A DNA stretch of 5,545 nucleotides from Actinomycetota bacterium (lineage in GTDB: Bacteria; Actinomycetota; Acidimicrobiia; IMCC26256), in contig WLHA01000108.1 in the NCBI GenBank assembly GCA_009702955.1, positions 1 to 5,545 of the forward strand. The letters run 5' to 3'. Under the pieces are notes generated by a model, which ran no database searches, was not told the origin of the DNA, and saw only the letters and a program-made list of their open reading frames with translations. How positions within the stretch are numbered: position 1 is the first letter of the stretch; every line of letters starts with the position of its first letter. A program made the position numbers and the translations under genes. This document shows, in pieces, positions 1 through 5,545 of this stretch.

Positions 1-1
1 G

Positions 2-571
2 TACTCAAGTGTTGTCACGAGCGCTCTCGCCCCTGCAGAGACGCTTCCATTTGCCGATCGTGATTTTGTGGTGCGCGAGCGCCTGCATCTCCTCGAGCAT
101 GGAATGTCTGGGATTGAACGCCCAATGCTGCCAAGCCGCCGTGCACGTCGCTCAGATCGAGCACCTCTCCTTGAGATAGATGCCCGCGCCTTTGACGAGT
201 TCTGGCATATCGATCAGCTAGGGCTTGAGCATGCATTGCGCGCTACACCGGCTAGCCGCTTTCGAGTCTGCGAGCGGCGTGCCTCGGACGCTGCGAGAGG
301 CGAAGGGAGAAGCGCCCTCCTTGGCTACGCGATCACAGGACGATCAGGGCTGCAGGGCTATCTTCAGAGACTTGCAGTTGCACCTGAGGCTCACCGGCAA
401 GGCTGGGGAGCATCCCTAGTAGCCGATGGCCTTCGCTGGCTTGCGCGCCACGGAGTTGTCCGAACTCTCGTCAATACCCAAATAAAGAATGAAGCCGCCC
501 TCGAGCTCTACAAACGATCTGGATTTAGCCTCTTGCCTGTCAATCTCGTGGTTATGGACCGAACTCTGTGA
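2..571 (+). CDS. GNAT family N-acetyltransferase (5' end outside window)
   Basis: The product is a Gcn5-related acetyltransferase, expected to move an acetyl group from acetyl-CoA to an amine in the cytoplasm; its substrate cannot be read from the sequence. The acetyl-CoA-binding strand and loop lie at about 362-412 (LQRLAVAP followed by HRQGWGA). The loop has His where the Q/R-x-x-G-x-G/A consensus has Gln or Arg. The C-terminal signature NEAALELYKRSGF is at 488-526, and its Tyr is the usual candidate general acid. An upstream strand-helix containing DARAFDEFWHID fits the start of the fold. A GTG at 68 could be called as the start, but the frame is open to the left edge and the extra residues (ending PFADRDF, running into VVRERLHLLEHGM) read as protein, so I infer the true start lies upstream. 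The last 4 bases overlap the next gene, suggesting co-translation. The RimI-like C-terminus is a family resemblance only. Confidence 0.88.
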   Translation, partial: YSSVVTSALAPAETLPFADRDFVVRERLHLLEHGMSGIERPMLPSRRARRSDRAPLLEIDARAFDEFWHIDQLGLEHALRATPASRFRVCERRASDAARGEGRSALLGYAITGRSGLQGYLQRLAVAPEAHRQGWGASLVADGLRWLARHGVVRTLVNTQIKNEAALELYKRSGFSLLPVNLVVMDRTL

Positions 572-2568
572 ATCTGCACCTAGCGCCTAAGAGATTTGCA
601 GCGATGATTGCGGTTATCGGCCTGCTAACTGTTGCCGCTGCGTCTCCGTCACCAGCTTTAAACCCAGCGAAAGCAAAGATCGGCATCTCTCTAGAGGCAC
701 AGCCTCCTTGGGCCAATGCGGGAGACGATGCTGCGTTTGTTCTAGGGCTTAAGGGAGATCTCTCAGGGCTCGAGGCTCGTGCAGTCATCCACACATATAT
801 AACAACGCGTGGGGGTTTTGAGAGGGCAGTGACGGGTAAGCGGCTTGGATCTGTTGTTGGGACCGCTGCAGCGCCTGCAGATGCGCTTACGAACTCAACA
901 CTTATAGTTCCTCTTCAGAACCCTGGAGTTCCGCGCGACACTCTGCGAGTTCGAGTGCCGTTGCCTCGAGGAGGGCGCGCCGGAGTTTTCCCAATAGAGC
1001 TAGAGGTTCGCGACCCTGAGACCGGTGAGGTATACGACTCCCTTGTCACTTTTCTAACAATCGTGAGCCCGCTAACCGGGGGTCCCGCAGTTGCAGAGCG
1101 ACTTAGCGTTGGATGGATATGGCCAATTGCATCCAGATCGCCCATCGACCCTGATGGCAAACCGAGTTCGCGCCTAGCCAATTTAGTTGCACCTGGCGGA
1201 AGGCTCGAGAATATTGCTGCGGCATTGCCCAACGCTGAGGGGATAGCAATAACACTGCAACCCGAGCCCGCAACCTTAGAAGCATGGAGTGAAGCAACAA
1301 AGTCCTCCTCGCAACAAAGCTCCTTCCCTAGCCTTCGAGAGGCGCTTGGGCTACACGAATCGCTCGCCGGTTCATACTCAGCAATCAATATGCCTCCACT
1401 CGTAGCAAATGGATTAGGAGAGCTTGCAAACCAAGAGTGGAGCGTCGGAGGCGAGACCATTGAGCGAATCGCAGAGACGAGTGCAGATCCTTCGACCATA
1501 TTTACCGGCGCCTTAGACGCGAATTCAATTGCGTTGTTGCAGGCAAAAGGCCTTAACCGCGCCGTAGTCCGCTCTGCTTCTCTAGCCAACCCTGGGGAGA
1601 TCAACCTCACACCCGCTCAACCATTTACGCTACTTGCAGGCACGGCTTCGTTACCGGCCATCCAGACTGATGACACCCTCGGCGCAATCTTTGAAGCGCC
1701 GGGATCACCTGCAATTAGAGCCGCGCGTCTATTGGCCGGATTGAGCGTCGTTGCTCTCGAGCTGCCAAGTCAAAAGCGCGGCGTTGTAATTGCAGGATCT
1801 AAGCACTGGAGCCCCACTACTGCGTCTCTAGATACAGTCAGTATTGGCCTTCGCGACAACCCCCTGCTCAAGAGTGTCAGCATCGCGGATCTCTTCTCAA
1901 CAATTCCGGCTGAGCGCAGCGGTAATCGGCCCCTTGTTCACAGACTTGCGCCGGTTGACACAACAAGTCTTCCGTTACCCGCGGCATCGCTTCTTGAAAC
2001 GCAGCAGCGCATAACGGCCTTCACTTCATTCGCGGGGAGCGGGGAGCCGGCAACCAGCGCACTTCGGCACCTCCTGCTTTCGCCTAACCCAACAGAGCCG
2101 CGAAGCGCTAATGCTGCTCAACTAAATGCATCGAACCAAGCAATGGATAGCTTCATTGCAAAGATAAGAACGCCAATTTCACGAACCCTCACACTCACAT
2201 CGCGCAGAGCCAAGGTTCCGATGTCATTTCAGAATGACACTGGAAGGCCCCTCACTGTTCGGCTTCTCCTTGAGAGTGATCGGCTCACGTTTCCAAGCGG
2301 AAGCAACCGCATAATTGAGCTCGCGCCTAACAACACGACTCTGCAGATAGCTGTCATCTCGCGTTCTTCGGGCACCTTCCCGCTCACCTTGACTGTGGAG
2401 TCGGTTGACGGAGGGATAGTGATCGAGCGAACTCGCATAACTGTTAGGTCAAGCGTCGTAAGCGGCATAGGTGCGCTGCTGACAGCTGCAGCTGGGGTAT
2501 TCCTATTGCTCTGGTGGGTAACGCACTGGAGACGCTCGCGTAAAAAGTCTGTGGCGGAGACGATTTGA
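568..2568 (+). CDS. DUF6049-type secreted, C-terminally membrane-anchored protein
   Basis: This 666-residue protein has a signal-peptide-like N-terminus: basic K8-R9, then a hydrophobic stretch at about 10-25 with small residues after it. The body is long and predicted extracytoplasmic. One membrane helix at about 630-651 is followed by a short basic tail (WRRSRKK) on the cytoplasmic side. A WIWPI motif at 183-187, followed by a GGRL segment, and a beta-rich C-terminal domain (about 545-625, resembling an Ig-like fold) match my knowledge of actinobacterial DUF6049 proteins, whose mycobacterial member also sits just before MurJ. The mycobacterial protein is longer, about 800 residues. I chose the GTG start at 568 because it overlaps the preceding stop as GTGA and leaves a complete signal peptide. 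ATG at codon 13 would remove the basic part, and no strong ribosome binding site is visible, so translation is probably coupled. The biochemical role is unknown. Synteny and topology suggest a partner in cell-wall precursor export or envelope assembly; that is inference. Confidence 0.85.
   Translation: MNLHLAPKRFAAMIAVIGLLTVAAASPSPALNPAKAKIGISLEAQPPWANAGDDAAFVLGLKGDLSGLEARAVIHTYITTRGGFERAVTGKRLGSVVGTAAAPADALTNSTLIVPLQNPGVPRDTLRVRVPLPRGGRAGVFPIELEVRDPETGEVYDSLVTFLTIVSPLTGGPAVAERLSVGWIWPIASRSPIDPDGKPSSRLANLVAPGGRLENIAAALPNAEGIAITLQPEPATLEAWSEATKSSSQQSSFPSLREALGLHESLAGSYSAINMPPLVANGLGELANQEWSVGGETIERIAETSADPSTIFTGALDANSIALLQAKGLNRAVVRSASLANPGEINLTPAQPFTLLAGTASLPAIQTDDTLGAIFEAPGSPAIRAARLLAGLSVVALELPSQKRGVVIAGSKHWSPTTASLDTVSIGLRDNPLLKSVSIADLFSTIPAERSGNRPLVHRLAPVDTTSLPLPAASLLETQQRITAFTSFAGSGEPATSALRHLLLSPNPTEPRSANAAQLNASNQAMDSFIAKIRTPISRTLTLTSRRAKVPMSFQNDTGRPLTVRLLLESDRLTFPSGSNRIIELAPNNTTLQIAVISRSSGTFPLTLTVESVDGGIVIERTRITVRSSVVSGIGALLTAAAGVFLLLWWVTHWRRSRKKSVAETI
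2556..2559 (+). promoter_or_regulatory. Shine-Dalgarno site for the murJ TTG start
   Basis: GGAG lies 5 bases upstream of TTG 2565, inside the last codons of the preceding gene. It supports the uncommon TTG initiation codon and the 4-bp overlap over any later start in the frame. Confidence 0.6.
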
Positions 2569-4205
2569 GCACCCAAGCCGAGCAGCCAGCGCAAGGAGTT
2601 GTTGGCGCCTCGCCAATGCGACAGCTTGCCCGCAGCGGGCTGGCAGTAGCGACAGGAACCGCTCTCTCGCGCGTTACGGGGTTCCTTAGGGTTGCTGCTC
2701 TTGCTGCAATCGGCTTTGCACGTTTAAGTGATGTTTACAACGTTGCTAACTCCACGCCCAACATTGTCTACGAACTTCTCCTGGGAGGAATCCTCACAGC
2801 CTCCCTTGTGCCTCTGTTCGTTGATTATCACGAGCGCGGAGACGATCGCTCGACCGACGCCGTAAATACCTTTTCGATTGTTGCCTTACTAACGATCTCT
2901 GCGCTAGGTGTAATTTTTGCGCCGCTAATTGCGAGCATTTACTCATCGCGCCTCACTGGAAGCGACGCTGCTGCTCAGCAGCAATTAATGATCGATCTGC
3001 TCCGCATGCTTATGCCACAGATCTTCTTTTATGGAGTAACTGCACTATTTACAGCGATGCTCAATGCGCGCCGCAAGTTCGCTGCTGCTGCGTTTGCCCC
3101 CTCCATAAACAACATCGTTGTCATTGCAGTGCTCCTTACGCTTCCGCTGCTACAGGATGGGCGCGAGACCGTTGGATCCGTGCTCGCGAATCGCAATGAA
3201 GAGTGGTTGCTCGGACTCGGAACCACCCTCGGGGTTGTCGCTATGACCGTGATACTGCTCCCAGCTCTGCGCTCTGCAGGGGTTCGCTTGCATTGGGTAT
3301 GGGAGTGGCGCCACCCTGCGGTTCGCCAGATCGTGCGACTATCTGGATGGACCGTTGGTTATGTAATTGCTAATCAGCTCGCATTCTGGGTAGTGCTCGT
3401 GCTCTCCTACAGAACTTCGGGCGATACATCCGCCTACCTCGCTGCATTCATGTTTTTCCAACTGCCGCATGGAATCTTTACTGTCTCGATCATGACGGTT
3501 GTCGGCCCCGAGCTAGCGCGAGCATCGAATGCAGGCGACCTAACTGCCTTCAGAAGACGATTCGCCAGTGGGCTACGGGTCATCGCACTAGTCGTCATCC
3601 CTGCTGGCGCCTTAATGATTGTCCTTGCAAAGCCAATTGTTCGCGGGGCGCTTGACTATGGCAATTTCTCAGAGAGCTCCGTCGTGACGACATCATCGAC
3701 TCTGGCCCTTTTTGGGATCGGCCTGTTCGCGTTCTCCGCATATCTCTACACAATTCGCGCGATGTACTCACGCCTCGATACGCGTACCCCATTCCTCCTC
3801 AACGTCCTGGAGAACACCCTCAATATCGTGTTAGCCGTTGCGCTATACCCAAGTCTCGGCGTAAAGGGGCTAGCGCTTTCATGGAGCATCTCCTACTCAA
3901 TCGCTGCAATTGCCGCTTGGGCCATACTCGACCGCCGTCTCGGGGGTCTCGAGGGTAAGCGCACCGCGACTGTGATGATGCGAATTGTGTTATCTAGCGC
4001 CTTGGGTGCCGTGGCCGCGTGGCTGATCTTGAATTACCTTGACCCGAGTACCCCCTTGGCTGCTATCGCGACCGTTCTGCTTGCTGGAGTTGTCGGGGGT
4101 GGAGTTGGTATCGGCGGTGCAGCTGCATTGGGTGTACCCGAGATCGCAGACCTACGTGCCACACTCACGCGCAGTGCCCCATCTATAGATACAACAAGCG
4201 CCTAA
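2565..4205 (+). CDS. murJ: MurJ/MviN-type lipid II flippase
   Basis: This is a polytopic membrane protein of the MurJ (MviN) branch of the MOP exporter superfamily, which moves lipid II from the inner to the outer leaflet for peptidoglycan synthesis. The 546 residues hold many hydrophobic helices, consistent with the family's usual 14. Family signatures include SRVTGFLR at 35-42, matching the E. coli SRVLGFAR segment with its two essential arginines (here R36 and R42); NIVYELLLGGILTASLVP at 66-83; FFYG..ALF.A.LNA..KF at 154-172; AP..NN at 178-183; and FQLPHG at 298-303. The protein ends shortly after the last helices, so it lacks the long pseudokinase extension of mycobacterial MviN. The TTG start overlaps the upstream stop as TTGA and has GGAG 5 bases before it, so this start is well supported. 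The overlap with the DUF6049 gene implies coupled expression. A different MOP-family lipid flippase is possible but much less likely, given the motifs and synteny. Confidence 0.93.
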   Translation: MSTQAEQPAQGVVGASPMRQLARSGLAVATGTALSRVTGFLRVAALAAIGFARLSDVYNVANSTPNIVYELLLGGILTASLVPLFVDYHERGDDRSTDAVNTFSIVALLTISALGVIFAPLIASIYSSRLTGSDAAAQQQLMIDLLRMLMPQIFFYGVTALFTAMLNARRKFAAAAFAPSINNIVVIAVLLTLPLLQDGRETVGSVLANRNEEWLLGLGTTLGVVAMTVILLPALRSAGVRLHWVWEWRHPAVRQIVRLSGWTVGYVIANQLAFWVVLVLSYRTSGDTSAYLAAFMFFQLPHGIFTVSIMTVVGPELARASNAGDLTAFRRRFASGLRVIALVVIPAGALMIVLAKPIVRGALDYGNFSESSVVTTSSTLALFGIGLFAFSAYLYTIRAMYSRLDTRTPFLLNVLENTLNIVLAVALYPSLGVKGLALSWSISYSIAAIAAWAILDRRLGGLEGKRTATVMMRIVLSSALGAVAAWLILNYLDPSTPLAAIATVLLAGVVGGGVGIGGAAALGVPEIADLRATLTRSAPSIDTTSA

Positions 4206-4249
4206 CCTGTTACACATAAGCACTCGACTCTTTTTGCGAGATCATCAAG

Positions 4250-4265
4250 GGCCTACTCACAGGCC
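4250..4265. repeat. Short inverted repeat (possible hairpin) upstream of degV
   Basis: GGCCT at 4250-4254 is the exact reverse complement of AGGCC at 4261-4265, with a 6-base loop. The stem is short but GC-rich and lies about 33 bases before the degV start. No U-tract follows, so it is not a standard intrinsic terminator. It may be a minor RNA structure in the degV leader, or chance. Confidence 0.25.
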
Positions 4266-4287
4266 GCCGCAGTTCACTAAGCAACCT

Positions 4288-4293
4288 AGGAGA
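4288..4293 (+). promoter_or_regulatory. Shine-Dalgarno site for degV
   Basis: AGGAGA lies 5 bases before ATG 4299 and is the best ribosome binding site in the window. It fixes the degV start and indicates that degV is initiated independently, unlike the overlapping genes upstream. Confidence 0.75.
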
Positions 4294-4298
4294 AAACA

Positions 4299-5135
4299 AT
4301 GACCGTTCGAATTGTTACCGATAGCGCGTGTGACCTTCCAGAGGAGATTGAGCGCTCGCTCAATATTGAGATAGTTCCGCTCACGGTGCGCTTCGGCGAT
4401 CAAGAGTATGTAGACCGTGGCGAGTTGGGCGTCGCTGAGTTCTGGGAGCGCATTGGTAAGAGTAAGCAGATTCCAACGACTGCGGCACCTGCTCCAGGCG
4501 CATTCGAAGCTGCTTACCGCAAGGTAATTGCAGAGGGTGCCACAGGAATTGTTGTCATCTGCTTGACCTCAAAACTCTCAGCAACGATGTCCTCAGCAGA
4601 GCTTGCGGCACGCTCGATCACTGAAGTTCCGATTGAGGTGGTGGACTCTAAATCAGCGAGCGTTGGGGAGGGTCTCGCTGCTATGGCCGCTGCACGCCAC
4701 GCGGCATCCGGTGCTGATACTGCAGCCGTTGCGGAGGCAGCCCGATCCCTCGCAGATCGGACGCGAATTCTTGGTGGGCTTGACACACTTGAGTACCTGC
4801 GAAAAGGCGGGCGAGTTGGAGCGGCTAAAGCACTCTTTGGCGAGCTCCTCTCCGTGAAGCCATGTATCAGCATCCGCGATGGAGAGGTTGCAGAGGCCGG
4901 GAAGGTCCGCACTCACTCAAAGGTTGTGGCGTGGTTGCTAGAAGAGTTCAGCAAGATAGAGAACCCCGAGTACGTGATGGTTTTCCACTCGATGGCCCCT
5001 GACGCAGCAGAGTTCCTTGCTCAGGTAAAGGCGCTCGCTCCTGATATGGAGATCGAGACTGGAATTATGGGGCCCATTGTCGGCACTCACATTGGTCCGC
5101 GTGCAATAGGTATGGGCTGGGTTGAAGCAAAGTGA
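4299..5135 (+). CDS. DegV family (FakB-like) fatty-acid-binding protein
   Basis: At 278 residues this is a full-length DegV-fold protein. Family members bind a long-chain fatty acid; in Firmicutes the FakB homologues present it to the kinase FakA, giving acyl-phosphate for phospholipid synthesis. Signatures run in order: TDSACDLP at 7-14; the TTAAPAPGAF segment at 60-69, equivalent to the usual TSxPSPxxF; TSKLSATMSSA from 90, equivalent to SSxLSGTYxSA; VVDSKSASVGEG; the TLEYLRKGGR segment ending with RKGGR at 168-172; and GPIVGTHIGPRAIG at 258-271 with the conserved His264. Several positions differ from the consensus as I know it: Ala62 and Ala65 where Ser is usual, Ala95-Thr96-Met97 for Gly-Thr-Tyr, and Arg268 where Gly is usual. 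ATG 4299 is supported by AGGAGA 5 bases upstream. No FakA-like kinase is in the window, so the partner and the ligand are unknown. Confidence 0.93.
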   Translation: MTVRIVTDSACDLPEEIERSLNIEIVPLTVRFGDQEYVDRGELGVAEFWERIGKSKQIPTTAAPAPGAFEAAYRKVIAEGATGIVVICLTSKLSATMSSAELAARSITEVPIEVVDSKSASVGEGLAAMAAARHAASGADTAAVAEAARSLADRTRILGGLDTLEYLRKGGRVGAAKALFGELLSVKPCISIRDGEVAEAGKVRTHSKVVAWLLEEFSKIENPEYVMVFHSMAPDAAEFLAQVKALAPDMEIETGIMGPIVGTHIGPRAIGMGWVEAK

Positions 5136-5150
5136 GCGGGGCCCCCTTTA

Positions 5151-5545
5151 ATGCGTAAGCAGGCATTAATTGTTGCAGCAGCGCTACTTGCCTTTGCTGT
5201 GATTATTGGCTTTGGCGCTCAAGCGATTAGCCAAGATTCTTCAGAGCAGAAGAAACAGCCCCCTAAAATGGCGCACTTAATGGATGTATATGCGGGCCAT
5301 TTTGGGGAGGTCTCGGGCGACGGAGTCTTGGCAGCTGCCATTTCTAGACGGGGGCCCGTAACCGTCGGGGTCACAGCCCAGCGGATAGTTGGTGGCGATG
5401 GGCTATCAATGGCAGCAGAGCGCTGCGCCAAGGTGGCACTGCGCGGAGTTGATATTTCTTTATTAGCTACTGGGACCCTCGACGGCGAAGGGGTGGCGAT
5501 AATTGTCGCCGCTAAGACCCCTGCCACAAATGCAGAGATTGCTTA
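5151..5545 (+). CDS. Hypothetical protein with N-terminal membrane anchor (3' end outside window)
   Basis: I do not recognise this protein. The frame is open from ATG 5151 to the right edge, giving 131 complete codons without a stop. The N-terminus is MRKQ followed by a hydrophobic stretch at about 5-26 rich in Ala, Leu and Ile, fitting a signal anchor or uncleaved signal peptide with the rest outside the membrane. A polar linker (about 29-40, Ser/Glu/Lys/Gln/Pro) leads to a mixed alpha/beta-looking region with one Cys at about residue 89. The frame is the same as degV and is closed on its 5' side by the degV stop, so the start cannot lie further upstream than 5136. The 15-bp spacing suggests co-transcription with degV. 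The ribosome binding site is poor (only GCGGGG-like sequence), so translation may depend on degV. No catalytic motif is visible in the part present. Confidence 0.72.
   Translation, partial: MRKQALIVAAALLAFAVIIGFGAQAISQDSSEQKKQPPKMAHLMDVYAGHFGEVSGDGVLAAAISRRGPVTVGVTAQRIVGGDGLSMAAERCAKVALRGVDISLLATGTLDGEGVAIIVAAKTPATNAEIA

Larger units (their letters stand above)
4206..4298. other. 93-bp intergenic gap between murJ and degV
   Basis: This is the only gap of any size in the window. It could hold a promoter for degV or a weak terminator for the murJ operon. I searched it for both. TTGCGA at 4234-4239 resembles a -35 box but has no acceptable -10 box at 16-18 bases. No stem is followed by a run of T. 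The contents are a T5 run at 4231-4235, a 5-bp inverted repeat at 4250-4265 and the degV ribosome binding site. Whether degV is read through from murJ or has its own promoter is unresolved. Confidence 0.5.

Noticed and set aside
915..1610. Long minus-strand open frame (231 codons) inside the DUF6049 gene
   Set aside because: It lies opposite a well-supported gene, its translation is rich in Ser, Arg and Pro with no recognisable fold, and it is best read as an antisense shadow.
2483..2494. Perfect 12-bp palindrome CAGCTGCAGCTG
   Set aside because: It sits inside the codons for Ala residues in the C-terminal membrane helix of the DUF6049 protein and is explained by repeated gct/gca codons.
2967..2982. 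GCTGCT/AGCAGC inverted repeat in murJ
   Set aside because: It arises from adjacent Ala and Gln codons (the DAAAQQQ stretch) and is not in a position that suggests a terminator or regulatory hairpin.
4181..4190. Perfect palindrome ATCTATAGAT, also containing a TATAGAT resembling a -10 box, near the end of murJ
   Set aside because: No -35-like sequence lies at proper spacing, it is within coding sequence, and one 10-bp palindrome is not enough to call an operator.
4514..4912. Minus-strand open frame (132 codons) opposite degV
   Set aside because: It is antisense to conserved DegV motifs and its Ala/Ser/Arg-rich translation resembles no protein I know.
5138..5145. GGGGCCCC palindrome between degV and the last gene
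   Set aside because: It has no loop and no T-run after it, so it cannot form an intrinsic terminator; it is probably chance.
5219..5527. Minus-strand open frame (102 codons) at the right edge, as an alternative to the plus-strand gene
   Set aside because: Its translation is a low-complexity Ser/Pro/Thr-rich sequence, whereas the plus frame gives a coherent membrane anchor and mixed-fold protein and continues the strand and spacing of the preceding genes.
5151..5545. Possibility that the last gene is comEA, as competence genes can lie near degV in some bacteria
   Set aside because: A membrane anchor is present, but no helix-hairpin-helix motif is visible in the 131 residues available, so the name is not supported.

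Overview
The window looks like ordinary chromosomal DNA from a member of the Actinomycetota. The strongest clue is a protein matching the actinobacterial DUF6049 pattern (signal peptide, a WPI...GRL core, an extracytoplasmic beta-type C-terminal domain and one final membrane helix) directly upstream of a MurJ/MviN flippase. The same pair is adjacent in mycobacteria. Two of the starts I accept are GTG and TTG, and base composition is roughly mid-50s percent G+C by eye, lower than in streptomycetes or mycobacteria. The acetyltransferase upstream of the pair resembles my recollection of Acidimicrobiia proteins, so that class or another moderate-GC aquatic or soil actinobacterial lineage is my guess. 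The class-level assignment is weak.

All five genes are on the + strand. Region 2-571 is the 3' part of a GNAT N-acetyltransferase whose start lies outside the window. Region 568-2568 encodes a 666-residue secreted, C-terminally anchored DUF6049-type protein. Region 2565-4205 encodes a 546-residue MurJ-type lipid II flippase. These three overlap by 4 bp at each junction (GTGA, TTGA), so they very probably form one translationally coupled operon. A 93-bp gap follows (4206-4298), the only intergenic space of any size. It holds a short hairpin and a good Shine-Dalgarno sequence but no promoter or terminator I would defend. Region 4299-5135 encodes a 278-residue DegV/FakB-like fatty-acid-binding protein. 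Fifteen bases later, at 5151, an unrecognised gene with an N-terminal membrane anchor begins and runs off the right edge.

Functionally, the first block points to cell-envelope assembly: MurJ moves lipid-linked peptidoglycan precursor across the membrane, and the DUF6049 protein is placed to act on the outer face beside it. DegV points to fatty-acid handling in the cytoplasm and may be a separate transcription unit or a distal operon member. I see no RNA genes, CRISPR arrays, mobile elements, attachment sites or origins. I do not find a clearly novel system. The points most worth a second look are the uncharacterised DUF6049 partner of MurJ, unusual residues at DegV motif positions, and the unidentified gene at the right edge.
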